From Sulfurovum sp. (GTDB lineage Bacteria > Campylobacterota > Campylobacteria > Campylobacterales > Sulfurovaceae): a stretch of 15,313 bases of DNA. Below, piece by piece: positions 12,976 to 15,313 of the stretch. The stretch is taken from the NCBI GenBank assembly GCA_026985755.1, contig JALSPX010000071.1, forward strand, positions 1 to 15,313. The letters run 5' to 3'. The notes under the pieces are model-generated. The model made no database searches and had not been told where the DNA came from. It was given only the letters and a program-made list of their open reading frames with translations. The translations under genes were made by a program, and so were the position numbers. The number at the start of each line of letters is the position of its first letter. Within the stretch, counting starts at the first letter, position 1.

Positions 12976-12996
12976 AGACTGTAGAAAACACAGTCT
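12976..12996 (+). promoter_or_regulatory. 7-bp hairpin in the leader of the Fe-S oxidoreductase gene
   Basis: AGACTGT (12976-12982) and ACAGTCT (12990-12996) form a perfect stem with loop AGAAAAC, 31 nt upstream of the ATG. It lies within the predicted untranslated leader and could affect mRNA stability or be a regulator site. No U-run follows. Confidence 0.42.
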
Positions 12997-13027
12997 CAGG
13001 AATGGACACGAAACTTTGAGAGGTACT

Positions 13028-14332
13028 ATGAGCACACAATTAGAAGATATTTTTAACTTCAGCGAAACAAGTGATGATTGTATCAAATGTGGAAAGTGTA
13101 TCCCCGTTTGTACCATCCACCAAGTCAACCCAGACGAAACCACCTCTCCTCGTGGTTTCATAGATTTACTAGGTGCCTACCAAAGAGGTGATTTGGAGCT
13201 GGACAAGAATGCCAAAAACATCTTTGAGTCTTGTTTTTTATGTACCAACTGTGTGGATGTCTGCCCTAACTCACTAGCAACAGATATGGTCATAGAAGAG
13301 GTTCGTGCAGACATTGCTGATAAATTTGGTATTGCATGGTTTAAGCATATCGCCTTTTATCTACTAGAGCACCGAAAAGTCATGGACATCGTCATGAAGT
13401 TTGGTTTTATGTTTAAAACCTGTGCCTTTAAAGTAGACGAAAACAAAGGCGGACTTCTTGCACGTTTTAGAATGCCTATGGTCAAAAAAAACAGGCTTAT
13501 CCCTTCGTTATCCAAAGTGAGTTTTCTCAACAGCTACCCTGAAGAGATACCAGCAGAAAATCAAGAACAAAAAAACCAACGTGTTGCACTCTTTATAGGG
13601 TGTCTTGCGAACTATAATTATGTAGGTATTGGTGACAGCTTGGTGGAGATACTCAAAGAGCTCAATATCGATATATTTATCCCTAAAGCACAGCTCTGTT
13701 GTGGTGCTCCTGCGTACTTTACAGGTGCGGTGGACTCTGTAGAGCGTATGACCAAAGCCAACATAGAGTACTTTGAAAGCTTTATGGATGAGTGTGATGC
13801 TATGCTCATCCCTGAGGCTACTTGTTCGGCAATGGTCAAACATGACTGGCAAGTCTTCTTTAAAAACCATGATATGCCAGAGTGGGAAGCACGTGCCAAA
13901 AAAGTAGCAGAAAAAATCCATATGGCGACTGCATGGCTCGATGACAATACTCCACTGCAACAGATACTCAAAGACAAAGGTACCATGTCTGATAAATCAG
14001 TCACCTACCATGACCCATGTCATGCCAGAAAAGTACAAGGCATCTATAAACAGCCTCGTAATCTACTCGCACCCAACTACCCTATGGTAGAGATGTCTGA
14101 CCCAAACAGATGTTGTGGTTTTGGTGGTGTGACGATGCAAACAGAGAAGTTTCATTTTGCTGAAGCGGCAGGTAAACCAAAAGCAGCGATGATTAAAGAG
14201 ACCAAGGCAACCTATGTCTCTGCAGAGTGTTCTGCCTGTCGCGTACAGCTCTCTGAAGCATTAAACAATGCAGACGTTGAGACTGTCTTTAAAAACCCTT
14301 TAGAGCTTATTGCAGAGGCTTTAAAAGATTAA
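13028..14332 (+). CDS. Fe-S oxidoreductase with two 4Fe-4S ferredoxin motifs and two CCG domains (GlcF/GlpC/HdrD type)
   Basis: Proteins of this build are electron-transfer subunits working with a flavoprotein dehydrogenase, as in glycolate oxidase (GlcDEF), anaerobic glycerol-3-phosphate dehydrogenase (GlpABC) or heterodisulfide reductase-like complexes. The 434-residue protein has two ferredoxin motifs, C18-C21-C24-C28 and C69-C72-C75-C79, then two cysteine-rich CCG domains: C192, C224-C225 and C266; C331, C362-C363, C401 and C404. All ligand cysteines are intact. No membrane helix is evident. I start at ATG 13028 because GAGAGG (13018-13023) is 4 nt upstream; a TTG at 13016 is in frame but overlaps that ribosome site. 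No flavoprotein partner is within the window: argF lies upstream and the gene converges on a sensor kinase with a 4-bp overlap. Substrate unknown. Confidence 0.85.
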   Translation: MSTQLEDIFNFSETSDDCIKCGKCIPVCTIHQVNPDETTSPRGFIDLLGAYQRGDLELDKNAKNIFESCFLCTNCVDVCPNSLATDMVIEEVRADIADKFGIAWFKHIAFYLLEHRKVMDIVMKFGFMFKTCAFKVDENKGGLLARFRMPMVKKNRLIPSLSKVSFLNSYPEEIPAENQEQKNQRVALFIGCLANYNYVGIGDSLVEILKELNIDIFIPKAQLCCGAPAYFTGAVDSVERMTKANIEYFESFMDECDAMLIPEATCSAMVKHDWQVFFKNHDMPEWEARAKKVAEKIHMATAWLDDNTPLQQILKDKGTMSDKSVTYHDPCHARKVQGIYKQPRNLLAPNYPMVEMSDPNRCCGFGGVTMQTEKFHFAEAAGKPKAAMIKETKATYVSAECSACRVQLSEALNNADVETVFKNPLELIAEALKD

Positions 14333-15313
14333 TCTCTTTGGACTCTTCTGCGTTCTGGCATAATAAAAAATATGTTGTTCCCATTTTCATGTTTATACGC
14401 CAACCTATAGCGTAATTTTTTCAAAATATTATTTACAATATAGAGTCCTAAGCCAAAACCGGCACTGCGCTTTTCTTCTTGAGAAAAAGGTTCAGTATAG
14501 TATGCAAAATCATGTTCTAATTTCTTCCCTTCAGAGATAATCTCTATCACATCTTGATTGGTTTTTAATAAAACAGATTTTTGATTTCCATACTTTATAC
14601 CATTATCCAAAAGATTTTTTATCGCCAATGCCATGAGTTTTTTATCTGTTGTTAGTGCCCTATCATCAATATCTATATGAATAAGAGAACTTTGTGTCAT
14701 TAAAAGTTCTTGACTTACTTTAAGAATTTCAGAAAGCATCACATATTCAAAATTAGGTTCAAAACTTTGTGTCGTTACACGTTCAAGTGTAGCTAGCTCA
14801 GAAATAAGTTCATTCATCCTCTCAAATGCACGTATCAGGACACTCTTTGTCTCTTCATCTTCAAGCATTTCAACAACAATACGCCCTTTGGTAATAGGCG
14901 TTTTCAATTCGTGCATTACATTTCTCATAAAAAGATTTTTTGAAGTGCTCAGTTCATGAATATGTATAATTGCATCATCAAAACTTTTTGCAATTTTACC
15001 TATTTCATCATCATATTCATAAGAGATCCTAGTATGTAAATCACCATGTGCAAACTTCTGTATCTGTTTATGCAATCGCTTTAAGGGATAAAGTTTTTTT
15101 AAAATTGCCACATATAAAAGTAACAGCAAAGAGATCAAAAAGACACCTATGGCAATTGCATATTCAAAATTAAAATTTTTCGTTTTTTTATCTTTAAGCA
15201 TTAACGTATATCCCATACGTTGCACATAGATATAACGCTGTTTATCTACATCAAATACCCGCACTTTTCCTATACGTGATCCTCCTGTAAATATCGTTTT
15301 TCCTTTTGCCATA
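14329..15313 (-). CDS. ArsS-like sensor histidine kinase, N-terminus cut by the window edge
   Basis: The gene encodes a membrane sensor kinase of a two-component system. About 327 residues are visible: the end of a periplasmic sensor region (1-48), a membrane helix (about 51-71), a HAMP-like linker (about 71-118), the phospho-acceptor helix FMRNVMHELKTPITKGR (128-144, H134), the N box IKNLLDNGIKYG (231-242, N237) and the G2 box AGFGLGLYIV (284-293). The G1 box, normally D.G.G, reads SEGKKL (260-265), with no Asp. The first membrane helix should be beyond base 15313, so the ATG at 15312 is probably internal. The overall look matches the acid-responsive ArsS/HP0165 type of Campylobacterota; the response regulator would be expected just beyond the edge. 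It ends in a TTAA shared with the convergent Fe-S gene. Confidence 0.85.
   Translation of the reverse strand, partial: MAKGKTIFTGGSRIGKVRVFDVDKQRYIYVQRMGYTLMLKDKKTKNFNFEYAIAIGVFLISLLLLLYVAILKKLYPLKRLHKQIQKFAHGDLHTRISYEYDDEIGKIAKSFDDAIIHIHELSTSKNLFMRNVMHELKTPITKGRIVVEMLEDEETKSVLIRAFERMNELISELATLERVTTQSFEPNFEYVMLSEILKVSQELLMTQSSLIHIDIDDRALTTDKKLMALAIKNLLDNGIKYGNQKSVLLKTNQDVIEIISEGKKLEHDFAYYTEPFSQEEKRSAGFGLGLYIVNNILKKLRYRLAYKHENGNNIFFIMPERRRVQRD

Noticed and set aside
13016..13027. TTG start for the Fe-S protein
   Set aside because: The TTG overlaps the GAGAGG ribosome site that serves ATG 13028.
13508..13960. 150-aa - strand frame inside the Fe-S protein gene
   Set aside because: It is antisense to conserved CCG-domain codons, and a second antisense frame overlaps it, which is typical of shadows.
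1..15313. CRISPR array, tRNA, rRNA, insertion sequence or prophage
   Set aside because: No regularly spaced repeats, tRNA-like cloverleaf, rRNA signature, transposase, integrase or terminal repeats were seen.

Overview
The window looks like chromosomal DNA of a Campylobacterota bacterium, probably a Sulfurovum- or Sulfurimonas-like member. The evidence is AT-rich DNA with compact operons, many ATGA-type overlaps, a transaldolase / L25 / Pth / LptFG-family gene order that I recall from Helicobacter and Campylobacter, and an ArsS-like sensor kinase. No rRNA, tRNA, CRISPR array, transposase or phage gene is visible. All assignments come from reading protein motifs by eye; no database search was run.

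Layout: (1) Positions 2-5135, + strand, hold housekeeping genes: the end of aat, tal, a PilT-type retraction ATPase, rplY, pth and an LptF/LptG permease. (2) Positions 5178-5795 hold a small membrane-anchored amidase-like protein with its own, apparently leaderless, promoter. (3) Positions 5965-11046 are an accessory block: a TetR regulator overlapping an ABC1/UbiB-type kinase, a TIGR01777-type epimerase, then a tight trio of a DUF4173-type polytopic membrane protein, a VanZ-like membrane protein and a 68-aa unknown. A hairpin at the convergent junction ends the block. (4) Positions 11076-11632, - strand, carry a two-gene unit, DUF4258 protein followed by a YgiT/MqsA-like zinc-finger protein, the likely toxin and antitoxin, transcribed away from argF. 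(5) argF follows a roughly 190-nt leader/intergenic region with three successive hairpins, and its stop codon lies in a heptanucleotide tandem repeat. (6) A two-ferredoxin, two-CCG-domain Fe-S protein of the GlcF/GlpC/HdrD type has a good promoter. It converges, with a 4-bp overlap, on an ArsS-like histidine kinase that runs off the right edge.

Functionally, the left part serves protein turnover and synthesis (Aat, L25, Pth), the pentose phosphate pathway (Tal), pilus retraction and LPS export. The accessory block is envelope- or lipid-flavoured by domain content, but its actual role is unknown. The most interesting parts are the candidate toxin-antitoxin pair back-to-back with a structured argF leader, the TetR/ABC1-kinase/epimerase module in a lineage thought to use menaquinone only, two promoters placed so close to start codons that leaderless mRNAs are expected, and the length-variable argF tail.
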